From: Klebsormidium nitens
Taxonomy: Eukaryota > Streptophyta > Klebsormidiophyceae > Klebsormidiales > Klebsormidiaceae
DNA length: 64,000 nt
Direction: 5' to 3'
NCBI GenBank assembly: GCA_000708835.1
Contig: DF236990.1
Coordinates: 1-64,000 of the forward strand
Every line of letters begins with the position of its first letter. Within the stretch, counting starts at the first letter, position 1. This document shows, in pieces, positions 1-11,545 of the stretch. Made by a program: the position numbers and the translations under genes. The notes under the pieces are model-generated. The model made no database searches. It had not been told where the DNA came from and saw nothing but the letters and a program-made list of their open reading frames with translations.

Positions 1-975
1 ATAGGTAGCTTGTGTGCATGCACTTCAAGGCTTTTGATGCGAGGCAGCATATGGTGGCACATGTGCAAAAATCCATGCATCTTTCGAGAGGATACGCGTC
101 CAAATATTCAAAAGATCGCGCAAGTACTATGCATGCCGCTACCGTATACAGCGGGCCTGTTCATGGCGTGCTGTCGGACGGTCACTTGCAGCTGGCATGC
201 ATGCAATGATTGCTGTTGACGGCCATCATTAGCCCGTGGTGCACAAAATCATCGACGAGCTCATATACATTCTTCAAAGATTAATTGTGCATGATGTTTG
301 CAATTTCTCAGTCTAGCTCATGCCGGTAATTCGAGACATCATCAGTCAGGGTCTTGGGGCAACGTCCCGAAGCTTCCGACAGTTGGCCCGTGAATCCATG
401 CAGGACGGTCCCAGTGGCGATCAGGCGTGCTTATAGACCATTGCTCCACTGACGTTGGTCATGCACATGTACCTATTCGTCGGGCAGTGATGGCACCAAG
501 TCACTCTGACGGTATTGTTAATGATCAACGACGTACGGCTCGCCGATCTGTTAAAGTTCAAAAAGCTAGCCCAACATTTGAGGAACTCTACAAGAGTGCA
601 TTGAGCCATTAAGATAGCGTCATCAGATGCTAAAATAATAAGTGCAGTGCCTGTCAGCAATCAATCAGGTAAGAAGGTTGGGTCGGACACAGTCAATTAG
701 TGACACCAATCCTTGCATATCGCAAGCTTGCAAGTTCTGGCGAAGAAAAGTCGCACTGAAAGACTCCCGTTCGAGAAAAGACTCAACTCCGTATGAAGTT
801 GTTGACCATTTTTGACCAACGAGCAATAAATACGACCGACAATCTGGACCGGTAAACTTGAGGGCGATTCTAGTTAGCGAGGGGATGTCCAACTGGTTAA
901 ATCACTTCAGTTAGGCTTGTTCCGCCTTGCAGCAAGCGGCAAGCGCACGCTTTCTAAAAGACACGCTGTTACCAT
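1..975. other. 3' flank of the FecB-like gene, no gene seen
   Basis: This stretch lies downstream of the minus-strand gene ending at 976. The only open frames are short (under 80 codons) and overlap on both strands with no recognisable protein. The first 300 bases are rich in self-complementary hexamers such as GCATGC and TGCATG, like the other intergenic islands of the window. Nothing else can be supported. Confidence 0.6.
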
Positions 976-3900
976 CTAAGGAAGAGTCACATTGGCCGTG
1001 ATGTTAGCTGCCGGAGCAAGGGGGCAAGCGACGACGGTCACAGGCTTGGTCGAGTTGGCGTTGCGCAGGCACTGAGCAGGGTCAGCGACAATGATGGTCT
1101 CGTTCTGTAGGGGACGAAAGAAACGTTTAGAGAAAAAGCGGCGCAAACTTTAGCTAAAGGTGGTGTGTGCTTGCACGCATCCGCAATTCGGATGGGTTCA
1201 ATGAGGTCCAAAATATCAGAAGGGCAGCCAAATAGCGCGTCTGTTTTCGGCACCGACTCCACTCCTTTTCTAGTGCACCCACACGTCAACAAGCATCCGA
1301 TTGACGGTTTTACTGGATCAAGGTTGACCTCCCGCACTAATGCGTTTTCTCAGTATCTGTTTTCCGCAGCCTACTGTACGGCCGCCGAAGAGCCGTAAGG
1401 AACAGCCGCCACTGATTGCAAAATTAGCGCCCAGAAAAAGGCGTGAAATACACATTTACGCCAATTCGCTGCTTCAGCGCTCGCCCCGGTCCTTGCCCCC
1501 AAAGGAGGAAGCTTTCTCGTAGTATCCGGTTCACGAATCCTTTTGTTTCTTCATCACCTCAACGGGGGTGACACTTTCGCTCCTCAAAAGGTAATCAGAG
1601 AGTAGGAAAACCCACGATGTCGGGTTTGGTACCCCGAATTCCGTGGTACGAGACCCGTCGAAACAAGGAGTACTCCGAAGCGACGAAATGGGAGCGCATG
1701 CACTTTCCTCCACTGCGTTCCTCGCTGCACTGCTTGCTGCCCTCAAAATACTAAACCAAACTTTCGAGAGCAGAAGAAGTCCAAATAGCTTGCCTGGGCG
1801 ACGTTGCGGAAGAAGGTGTGCGTGGTGTTGGTGCCCCAGAAGGCGCTGATGAGGTCCTGCAGCACGACCTGAGGCTCGGCCACCGCCTCCTCGAACCACG
1901 CTGCGTAGAGAGAGGCTCCTTTTGGACAGACTGAACGCGTGAAGGCGTTTCAATTGAATCTTGTCGGCACCTTCAGATGAAGGGGCGCAGAGGTACGGGG
2001 GAATGCCGAGCCGCTGCCTAGGTTTGCCAGTCGAGAGGTGCCCGCGCCGCAAAATAAAGACTTCGTGGAGTGCGTCTGATATGAGACCGCCTTTACCGTT
2101 CCCTGTCAAAGGCTTGCAAAAGCACGGTCGCCCTGTTGATGTCAACGTGCGCAAGAAACAACGAGGATACAGATGAGTGGTCTGTCAAACAGCCGTGACT
2201 ATCCATCGTCCTGCTTTTCGACCGCAACCCCGCTCCGTTGAGTTGCAGCTAAACCTCGCGGATGCTTTGAAACCTTCCTTTGCTTTTTATCCCAGAGGGC
2301 TTCGAAGCAGTCCCGCTCGCCCAATCTCAGTTTCGGGAGCTTTGCACGGTCGGACGTCGTATAAAACGATATCCAGGCAAACGCAAGACAAGTTGTATAA
2401 CTGTCTTACTCACCAAGTCCTCCGGTGCCGCCAGGGCTGACCGTCTTGTCCTCCCTCCAAACCTGTCTGTTGGTGACGAACGCAGGAGGGTTGGCGGTTC
2501 CGTTCAGCCTGGCATTAGCCAGGAACTTCGCGATTGTGTACGTGGAGGGGTCTGCGGCGTAAGACTCGTCAATGACGACGGTCACGTTCTGCAGGGAAAC
2601 AGGTACCGCTAATTAAATTTCCCGGTTGAGTTAACTGGCTTGAGTCCAGGTTTTGCGACTGAATGAAGCGGCTTGAGTGAGGGTTTCACGGCTAAGTGAC
2701 CCGCTTGAAACCAGGTTTCGCGGTTGAGTTAAGGCTGAGTCGGGGTTTCGCGCCTAAGTTATCGGCTGAAGCCAAGGTTTCCGCGGCCCACACAACCGAC
2801 TTGCGTTCACGAGAACTTAGAAGTACGGAAGACGTTGCTTTCTCGTGTTCGATTAAGAAATCAATGATACGGATAATCAGGATCATTCGCATGATTTTCG
2901 AGACTTGAGAGTAGGGTCAGCACGAGTTTCGTCTTTTCCGTTCGTTGTCGTAACGGTTGGAAGGCGAGACAACCTTGTAAATACTAGAAAATGACCTCAC
3001 GAAAGACGTCAGTTGCGAAGAATTCTCGGAGTCTGCATTTCACTCAGCATCAAACCTGCAAGTTTCTGGAGCAGACAAACAGCTCAATGCAGATCGCCTC
3101 AAAGCGAGCAGACAAATGCAAAGAATACAACCATCACTCGCTGAGAGTCCTATACCTGGAGGGCAGTCTGGAAGGCGGTGATTTCGGTCGCGTTTGCGGA
3201 CAGGTTGTATGACCGGTAGGAAGAGTTGGGCAGGTTGGCACCCCCCGCGTCGGCAGTCAGGAGGAGCTTGTAGGTGGCGTTGGAAATGGTCCAAACGTTC
3301 TGCAGAAAGCATATAAAGGTTCCAAACCCTTTCTTGATCGTAGATATTGGGAGTACGAGAGCAATCAAGTCACACAAGTGCTTTAGACCGTCTGAACCTT
3401 CAAAGCTGCGACTGCTCCTTTCTATCAAACTACCGGTACACGGGTTCGAGGGTTGTGACTCTCTTGAGGTATGCGAAGCTCGGTAACACTTCCACGCAGC
3501 TGAGTAGATGAGTGCAAGGACGCAAATGAAATGCTCGGAGGCTGCCAAGGAACTTTGTGCATCTTCATGACAAATTTGAGGCTTCATGAACGGGCCACGA
3601 TTGTTAACCGACCTGGTAATAGTTGACCCAGGCAACCACCGGCTTGTTGGTCCTGTTGGCATAAGCAGTGCGCTGGCAGTTGTACAGCGTAGCAATCTGC
3701 ACAAGAATATGGAGATCCCCTTAGCGTCAAATATGCCAGGCTGCTGTTTGCAGAATCAGTGGGTTGAGATCACTTTGGTCAACGTGGACTTGCACTAATT
3801 TGACCCAAGGGGGGAGAACGGGGCGTGGACCTTTCCAAAGCGGATCTTGACAATTTGTGTCTTTGAAACGCAGTCCCTGTGCTTCAGAGAAATGAAAAGG

Positions 3901-5985
3901 CAATCTGCTGGATCAGACCGGCTGAGAATGGCATTGAAACCATAAGAAGGCAGAAAGAAACTGTTTACTTATTAGCTGTGTCTTAACACACGACAGTACA
4001 TATAACACACACATGGATGGTACTCACAAAATTCGCCCAACTCTTCCTGTTAGACAATACAGCAAGTCAACATCAGTGGCTATCCACTGAGTTGATGTGG
4101 AAGGGTGGAAATCGCATCAGGGAGCACGCCCAACAAGGCTTACCTCATCATAGATGGTCTTCGCTTCGGGCTCCAGGTTGAAGAACAGGGCAATGTACTT
4201 GATCCACTCGGCTCTCTGCAGAGTTGAGCGAAAGATGCGCTCACACCATATCTAGCAACAGAACTGCGAATAGAACTTTGCTTTACCGCTGCCCAGCTTT
4301 GCTCTACGAGGAAGTGCAGAAAAGAAGCCCCTTTCTCTATTCGCTTCCATGCAGCATGGGCATAAGAGTCAAGAGCACAACAGTAGACAATCAGCAAGGT
4401 CAACAGGACTAAGGGAGCGAAGGAGCAAGCTACTGCTCTTACCTTCAGCGGGCCAGGGTCGGACGTAGCGTCGACCTGGATCCACAGCGAGTTGTTGGAC
4501 GCCTTCTGGCTGGACTTGAAGACACCAGCCAGAGTGGCTTCCTGCTGAGCAATCAGGGTCCTGTTGGCTGGGAAAGACGTGTCGAACGAGCTGATGGCGG
4601 ACTCGTTGACGAGCTTGAGAATGCAGGGGGAGGTGATGTAGGTGGGGTCGATGTACTTGAGGGCGCTCTGGATACCGAGCAGCTGTAGAAAGGACAACGA
4701 GGAGAAAATAGGTGGTGAGAAGAAAATAGGTACTGTTACATGTTTGGACTTTGTCACTACAAAGTTCAAAGATTGGAAAGGGTGTGTTGAACTTGGAAAT
4801 GGTTGCAGTCGTAAGCAGGATGGCCTGTAGGACCACTGACCGGGCCCCTGATGCCACCAAGCGCTTGCTAGCGGCTTCAAACGGCTTTTGCAGATGATAG
4901 AATCTTCTTCAAATAATCACAATAATCTACAATGACTCGGAGGAGGAAGACATTCACGACTGGTTTTCTCACGAGGACAATCATTCATGCATGCATAACA
5001 GAAGCATGTTTGTTTGCCTGGTTAAAAATCCAAGTGATTGCTGGTAAGAGCGGAAACTGGCACTCACCTCAATGAAACCCACTGTGATGGATTGGGGACA
5101 AAGGGTTGGGGAGAAGCAACCACACACAAGAGCGTCAGTTAACATATGATGCAGAGTGCACGCCGAGCAGCATTCTACTGGCGCCTTTGAGGACCCATAG
5201 ACTTTCTTGACTGGCAGTAGCCTCCGTGACACCATAGCCTCAGTATATCGTTTGACAGATGATCAATGTGTTTTGAAACCAAGGGTGGCCTTCAGATGCA
5301 CATTGCCTTCTCATCTCAGAATATGATACTGATCGTGCAGCTTACATTGATTCCCTGGAACAGATGGTTACAGGAGGCACAAGCCTGAGCAGCGGCGAGA
5401 GTCTTAGCGACAGAGAGTACCCTACCTGGCACAGTGGAATCAGTCCCAATGGCAGCAAGGGGAATCTGGAAGACCTTGTTGGAGGCCGGCCGGTAGTTAG
5501 GCCTGGGTGTCCCACACTGCATCACAGGGTTCAAATTGTAACATCCAATCTGGAAAATTGTTCAAACTGTCTCTTTGCTGTTGCGTTCAGTCTCTGGTGG
5601 TTTGCCACACAATCACATGAAAGCCTTGGACACCAGATTACAAGGCCACGTCATTACAATCCAGGACAAGATGCCCCCGCGAGTGTCAATGCACATGATG
5701 AGGAGAAGGTCAGACTGAGGACCATACCTGGTACCCAACGTAGGTCTCGTTCACGAAAGAATCAGTGATGACCTTGAATGTAGCATTGTATTGCACACTG
5801 AAGTCCTGTGCCATCACAGGGTTGGATCCTAGAGGGATCGAGTACACGTCAATCTGATAGAGCGCTGGAAAGTAGTTGGTGGAAGTGTTGAAACTGGACA
5901 CGCAACCAATGGTCCTTGGGCCCTGAGCCAAGGCGCCACCACTGGCAGCCAGCAGAAGGATCGCGAGCAGGTTGAAGACAGCCAT
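976..5985 (-). CDS. secreted FecB/TroA-like periplasmic-binding-fold protein
   Basis: Eleven exons: 5985-5728, 5549-5426, 5081-5068, 4682-4443, 4215-4144, 4042-4028, 3696-3613, 3299-3156, 2588-2414, 1900-1794, 1104-976. They give 453 residues in one continuous frame. The start at 5985 opens a clear signal peptide (MAVFNLLAILLLAASGGALA), so the product enters the secretory pathway. Many N-x-S/T sequons imply N-glycosylation. Joining exons 2, 3 and 4 restores the stretch TDSTVP-VGFIELLGIQSAL, and the later EWIKYIALFFNLEPEAKTIY resembles the two lobes of FecB/TroA substrate-binding proteins (iron-siderophore or cobalamin binding in bacteria). No membrane anchor is visible. Exons 3 (14 nt) and 6 (15 nt) are micro-exons, and the intron after exon 10 uses a GC donor (CAG|GCAAG). 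The gene structure is well supported. The family assignment rests on remembered resemblance and any ligand is unknown. Confidence 0.62.
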
Positions 5986-7805
5986 TATTGCTGCAGAAGA
6001 AAGAAAACCATCGATGAAAGGAGAATCTGACGAGGTTGCTGGCACGCACAGCTGGCTGGCATATATGGCAGCGCACATCTTAGAATGGTGACGCTGAGCA
6101 ACCATGAGAAGTGGCCAAGAAGCCGCGCCGTTGCTCCCATTAAAAAGGTACGAACATGGACAGGTTGCCTGCCAAAATGATAAGTGGTGGTGCGGGGCTG
6201 TGCGGCCTGAGAAAACCATTACCAAGCAGCCTGTAAGGAAGGCATTCTTTCTCCTGCAATACAAGCTCAAAACCATGAGGATCACTCGACATTCATTATT
6301 TTGTTGATAGACCTACCTTAAAGAGCTTACAACAGGCAAATTTTCACGGACCCCAATCCGCCTGTCTCAAACCCCCTGATTTCAAGCTTGTTTGCTGCAA
6401 TGTTGTGAAGAAGAATGCAATGCTGCCCAGAGGTTCATGAGCAGATTTCTTGATCGATGCACTGGTGCAGCAGGAGCAATGATGCTGCTCAAGCAATGTA
6501 GATCATGCGCCCAATGCTTATCGAACGGCCACGTCTTCTCCGAGGACGCAAATTGCGGTGGATCGAACGGCCAGGAATTGCCAGATTACAGTCTACGATA
6601 TGCTCGTCAAGATTGGGGATGATTTACTATGATACCCACTGACTTTCCCCGGGTTCAGTATGTAGCCTGTCTCGACTCCGTGTCTCAATCGCTCGATTGC
6701 GCACCGGTTGTCCTTGCACAAGTTGGGGTACCGTCACTTTGAAGTGGCACCCGGTTAGGTATTTTAGAGGCACTTTGGCTGGAGGGTCTCAAGCCCCCCC
6801 CCCCTCCCGGCCTTGCCTTCACAGAAACGGTCAAGGCCCCGGTCCAAAGAGCCACCACCCGAGTGATTTTTTGGACATAAGCACTATCGTATGCATAATT
6901 TCGCCCCTTTTTACCGTTGAAAAGTGCTTCTTCTATACATCCATGGTATACCATCTCAGACCCGTGGGCTAAAAGATAATATATTAGCATGAAAAAGCAT
7001 GTATTCCAGCTAAAATCCGGCTGGGGCTTCGCCGCAAGCCAAAGGCCTTTAGGCCCCCCCCCCTCCCCGCCTTCGGCTGGCTGAAGCAACTCAAGCCCCC
7101 CCCCCCAACAGAACACCTAATAAAGGGGGTGCCACTTCAAAGTGACGGTACCCTTGCAGGCCTAGGTTTTAGCTAGGCTATAGCCTATATAGCTGAACAC
7201 AGAAGGTGACGTACAGCTGGCCGACGGACTCCAGACTCCGGCCAGCCTCTCGGTACGCCGTACCGACCACTCAAGCGAGCCCCGGGCTTGCTAACCGGTC
7301 GTCAGTGTTGACTCGATATCAGGATCTCGTGCCAAGTCACGTTTCTTCTCAGATTGCCGGAAGTGGGATGCTGTCTAGGGTTTGACAAAGGCGCCTTGGC
7401 CTTTGTCTTTAGTCTGCAACGGAAGCTCATCAGGAGAGGGGCGTCCTGCATTCTTGGGGTACGATTCTCTGTACATGAAGGAGAAGAGAGCATTGAAGCA
7501 TCAACACTGAGCTTGTAAGTGTTGTGGGGCTTTCTTCTTGGGGTTGTCGTTTCAGAGTCTGAAGCAAGTAAGGGCCGCGCAGGTTTCACATCCGTTGGCC
7601 CCGTATGTGGAATACTTCAATGTAATAGACAGTAACAGAAGGGAACGCTTGTGGCTGAAAGCCTGTACATAGCTAAGTTCAGTAAGAGGACTGCTGGACT
7701 GCAGGCGCTCGAGGTCTCTAAGGGGTCTAAGGGGGTTGGCACTTTCTTGGGGGGAGGCAAGGAGGAACATGGCAAGTTGACAAATTGTTGTGTGTGGCAG
7801 AAAAC
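5986..7805. other. divergent intergenic region between the FecB-like gene and PEX13
   Basis: This region separates two divergent start codons (5985 minus, 7806 plus) and should hold both promoters and 5' untranslated regions. A MITE-like element occupies 6726-7153. Open frames are short and unconvincing. No TATA box or other core promoter element can be assigned with confidence. Confidence 0.55.
6726..7153. mobile_element. non-autonomous DNA transposon (MITE-like), copy 1
   Basis: A 428-bp element is bounded by perfect terminal inverted repeats of about 27 bp. The left end starts GGGTACCGTCACTTTGAAG and the right end is its reverse complement, ending in GACGGTACCC. It is flanked by a 3-bp direct repeat TTG (6723-6725 and 7154-7156), taken as the target-site duplication. 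Inside the ends, long C runs (near 6790 and 7097) repeat in the same order on both sides. There is no transposase frame. A second element with related ends lies at 49355-49959. GGG/CCC ends with 3-bp TWA-like duplications recall PIF/Harbinger MITEs, but superfamily assignment is a guess. Confidence 0.8.
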
Positions 7806-10047
7806 ATGTCAGGTGAGAGACTTTTATGGACCTTAGTCTGTCAGAGATTTCACAACACAAATACTGCCGGTGTCCGGTGGACGTGAAACAGGTTCATAAA
7901 CACGTGTTCTGTTATGTTGAAGACTTTCACTTCTTCAGCCAACTTCTGCACATAGGCTTTTGTGAACCTTCTTCAAGCCTCTAATAGTTCTAGGTATTCC
8001 CTCTAAAGCAAAAAGCTTGAGCATTCACATGCTTTCGACATGGCAGTAGGGGAGTCTCTATGTAAGGGTTTCTTCTATCAGCATCCGTTAAGTTTTGGAT
8101 GAGTTCAGCATGCAGGTCTGCATGAGTCTGGTTCTTCTATGTGAGCATCAGCAGCCTTCTCGTTTGCAAACTTGCAAATGTTTGACCTGCATGACCTGTG
8201 CCGTACTAGCGTTTGCTGAGGTTAGGGTTCTCAGCTTCTACTGTGCGATTTGCATGTCCTGGTTAGCTAAGTTTGCTTACCTAACGGTTTCCAATGCATC
8301 TTTTGTACTGTTAAACTTTGACCGGTCAAGCATGCGGCTATTCAAGCAGCAATAAGATCAAGAGATTGTGGTTGACCTGGATAAAAGAGTAACCTTTGTG
8401 GATGGAATCCATTGCTATCACCACTGATAGGTTTTTACCAACATTCCTGCTCATAGAGTTGCGTATGATCATTGTATTTTACCTGTCATTGACCGGTTGT
8501 AGTTGATTCTACAGCTCCTGCAGGTTTTAGGTTTTTGAAGATGGTTAGATGGCTCAAGTTCTTTGATTAGTGTTATGAGCAACGTACTCATATTGTCGTC
8601 ATAAGCATTATATCACTTTGCCCTGAATCATATTCCTTACATTTTTGTCCAGGCCCTCCTCGTCCCAAACCTTGGGAACGGGCCGGTGCAACCACGGCAG
8701 AAGGGTCTCCATTCACATCCTCCCCTGGTGCTGCTGATGATAAGCTTCTGGATGGCCGCACGGGAACTACTTCAAACGCAGTTGCCGGGACTAGTGGGAG
8801 CATTTTAGGGACAGACCAACCCCGGAGGCCCTGGGAAACTCAAACAGGCGCTTATGGCGCAGGGGGCTATGGCATAAGAAGGACTGGCCTGGGTGTAGGA
8901 ACGTCCACTTATGGTTCATATGGGAGCACCGGCTATGGCGCGGGGGGTTATGGCAGCAGCTACGGCGGGGGGGGATATGGAATGAGTTCGGGCTACTCCA
9001 GATATGGCGGCATGGGGAGCAGCTATGGAGGGGGTTTAGGGGGATACGGGGGGGGTAGTATGTACGGCTCACAATATGGAGGGGGGATGGGCACGTATGG
9101 TTCAGCGGGGTACGGAGGGGGTATGGGGATGGGAATGGGAATGGGAATGGGAATGGGAGGAATGGGAATGGGTCCGATGGGTGGGCAAATGGGGGGTGAT
9201 CCAAACGATCCGAATAACCTCCCCCCTCAGCAGCCCCCTGCCTCGTGGATGGTGCTCCTCCAGAGCCTCGGCAACATCGTCGGCTTCTTCAGCCGCATCT
9301 CGTTCCTGGTTGCTGCAAACACGGACGCGTTGAACAACTTCATGTCAGCGCTTCTCTTTGTGAGTTGGTGCCCCAGAAACTTCTTAGAGTAGGCATTTGC
9401 TTTTGCAAGAGCGCTGGCTGGCTTTGTCCATTTCTGGTTGGACGTGATGCAAGTATCTTGAGTTCCTGGCTTTTCGTCCTCATTTCAAATTTTGCTCAGG
9501 CACGTTTCTTCCTCCCGGCTTGCATGATCGCATCAAGCCTTTTTACGAATTGACCCTGGGACAGACATTTTTTGCTGCGGATAGTTCTCCTTGCAGAATG
9601 ATGCCGTCAGAAGCGTCTATTTGCGACTCTTATTCGCGACTGGCCGCGGTCCAGAGGTTCCAATCTGTCGGACCCCAACCCATCTGTTTTGCTGCTCCTC
9701 TGCTACTCGGAATTCCTCGTGCAGCCAAGTGGTCCAATCCGTGTGCTTACGTTGTCCTCTTCTCCGCGCAGCTATTTGATCGCGGCGGCCATCTCTACAG
9801 TGAGCTTGCTCACTTTGTGTTCAAGATCCTCTTTGGCAAACTTTTTGGTCGGAGGGGCCGGCAACTCCCGGGCCCCCGGCAATCCCGGACGGAGGGCCCT
9901 GCCATTGAGGGAACGAAATCTGTGCCTTTGCTCGAGGGTGCAAAGTCAGCACAGCCGATGCAGAGAGCCGCTCCAGGGCAGAGAGCCGCTCCAGCGCAGG
10001 GAGCCGCGCCGCCTTGGGAGAACATCTGGTCCGGAAAAGGGCAATAG
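7806..10047 (+). CDS. PEX13: peroxisomal membrane docking protein PEX13
   Basis: Three coding exons: 7806-7812, 8653-9359, 9772-10047, giving 329 residues. PEX13 is a peroxisomal membrane protein of the docking/translocation complex that receives cargo-loaded PEX5/PEX7 receptors. The first exon codes only ATGTCAG, and splicing yields MSGPPRPKPWERAG, the conserved PEX13 opening. Next comes a long Gly/Tyr/Ser/Met-rich region (about residues 75-180), then the conserved hydrophobic part with ASWMVLLQSLGNIVGFFSRI and LFDRGGHLYSELAHFVFKI. The C-terminus is a repetitive Ala/Pro-rich tail ending PPWENIWSGKGQ. No SH3 domain follows, as in plant PEX13 and unlike yeast or animal PEX13. The start is chosen because it alone gives the family N-terminus in frame across a GTGAGA donor. 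Confidence 0.88.
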
Positions 10048-11545
10048 GGCGGTTGGGAGCGCTTACTGGCATGTGTGGCCAGGTGCTTTGAACACTTCGT
10101 TGGTTGCCGTGAGCGAACAGTGCATGCAGGATAGAGGAACAAGCTTCTTGCTTGATTCTTATACGGTGTTGAGGTAATGATGATACCATCAAGTTGAAAC
10201 AACCTCACTAGAATGTCCTATAGGCGCCCACTCAGAATTTGTCCGAGCAGACAGGGAATTAGCGCAGGTTCTGATCTAGGTTGACCCACAAGCATACGTA
10301 TTTGCACCGCAATTGGTTGGTTAGCTTTAATCGTCTTGCCAAATTGTGAATCCAGCTTGCACATGCAGAAGCGTTTCGTGGCTGCGCTGTCAATCAATAC
10401 ATTTGAACGCGACAACGGTCGCAGAGAAGCACCAAGCCTCATTGTGGAGGATGCGCGGCGCCGGGTCATGTGACACCTGTATGGTTTTTGCGGTATTTGT
10501 ATGTGACTGCGCGCATGAAGTAAACAGGCTATGGTACTTCGGTATATGTGGTTGAAACCCGTATGTGGGGCCCGCCCGCGGGTATATATGCAATGTCGGA
10601 TGCATGGTTCCGCCACTGACGGTTGACCTAGGAATTAGTGCTCAGTAGGCGCTCGAACAGTGCATGCATGACGTACTGATATGGGCCGCGGCCGGGCCAT
10701 CCGACACTTCGGAGCCTGTGCACCGGGCCGCCGGCCATGGCCATGAATCTATTAATACGGATCGAGCTCTGAATCTAGCCTGCATGCTGCTGCCGCCCTA
10801 CTAGGGCCCCGGCGCGCGGCGCCGCGCACATCAAATTGAGTCACCATCATAATATATATATACGTATATATCATGTGGCCCGTGGCAAGTCATCAGTAGC
10901 TGTAGCATATATAAGAGCATATATATATATGGTTGCAGCGTATGTTCGCCTGTACCATGCAATAATTCAGTGCGTGCGCCCTCGATGGCATGGCCGCCTG
11001 GCAGCGCCAATTTGATAATCGATCTATACTATTATAGTACCATGAGCGGCCACAATTATCGAAAATTGAAAAAGAGTCCTTAAGCCTGTGATCATTCAAT
11101 CTAGGACACGTGAAGCGCGAGCTGATCATGCATAAATTCATATTGATGCAATGAAGCAGCTGCATATGAAGTCATGCATGGTCACTATTGCTACTATACG
11201 GTTTGCTACCATGACTAGCTGCATTAACGTGCAGTGGTTCCGCAGATTGATAGTCTTGATGACGTCCAGCATGCGTAGGCGGCCCCGCCCATGTCTTAAC
11301 CTCGCAAGATGCAGGCCCCAACAGCAGACTTGAGGGCCCCCACTCGTTGCGATTGTGAACACGCATGATGTCTGGCCGGTCGGATGAGCGCCCCGCTGCT
11401 AGACTTTGATCAGTTGATTCTGCTATAAGGGCTTTGATTTCGACCTTTCCGAATCAGGCTGGGACGATTCGAGGATTGAAGCAGGCCGGAAAGCAAACTC
11501 TATGAACCTGCAACAGATTCACCTCAAGAAGACTAGAACCGAGTC
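10048..11545. other. convergent intergenic region, palindrome-rich island
   Basis: This stretch lies between the 3' ends of PEX13 (plus) and the DUF616 gene (minus), so it carries both terminators and 3' untranslated regions. From about 10640 to 11300 the sequence is crowded with self-complementary words (TGCATGCA, GGCCGCGGCC, GCGCGCGGCGCCGCGC, ATATATATACGTATATAT). No open frame above about 130 codons and no recognisable protein were found. Confidence 0.55.

Noticed and set aside
5346-5425. Extension of exon 2 of the FecB-like gene to the GTAAG at 5345
   Set aside because: It leaves exon 3 out of frame. The GTAGGG donor at 5425 gives TDSTVP-VGFIELLG in frame.
9127-9170. GGGAAT repeats as an interstitial telomere array
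   Set aside because: The unit is not TTTAGGG. It is in frame and encodes Gly-Met repeats of PEX13.
9600-9652. Possible extra PEX13 exon (NDAVRSVYLRLLFATG)
   Set aside because: It would break the frame to the last exon and uses a poor donor. Direct joining of 9359 to 9772 restores the conserved ALLFLFDRGGHLYSEL.
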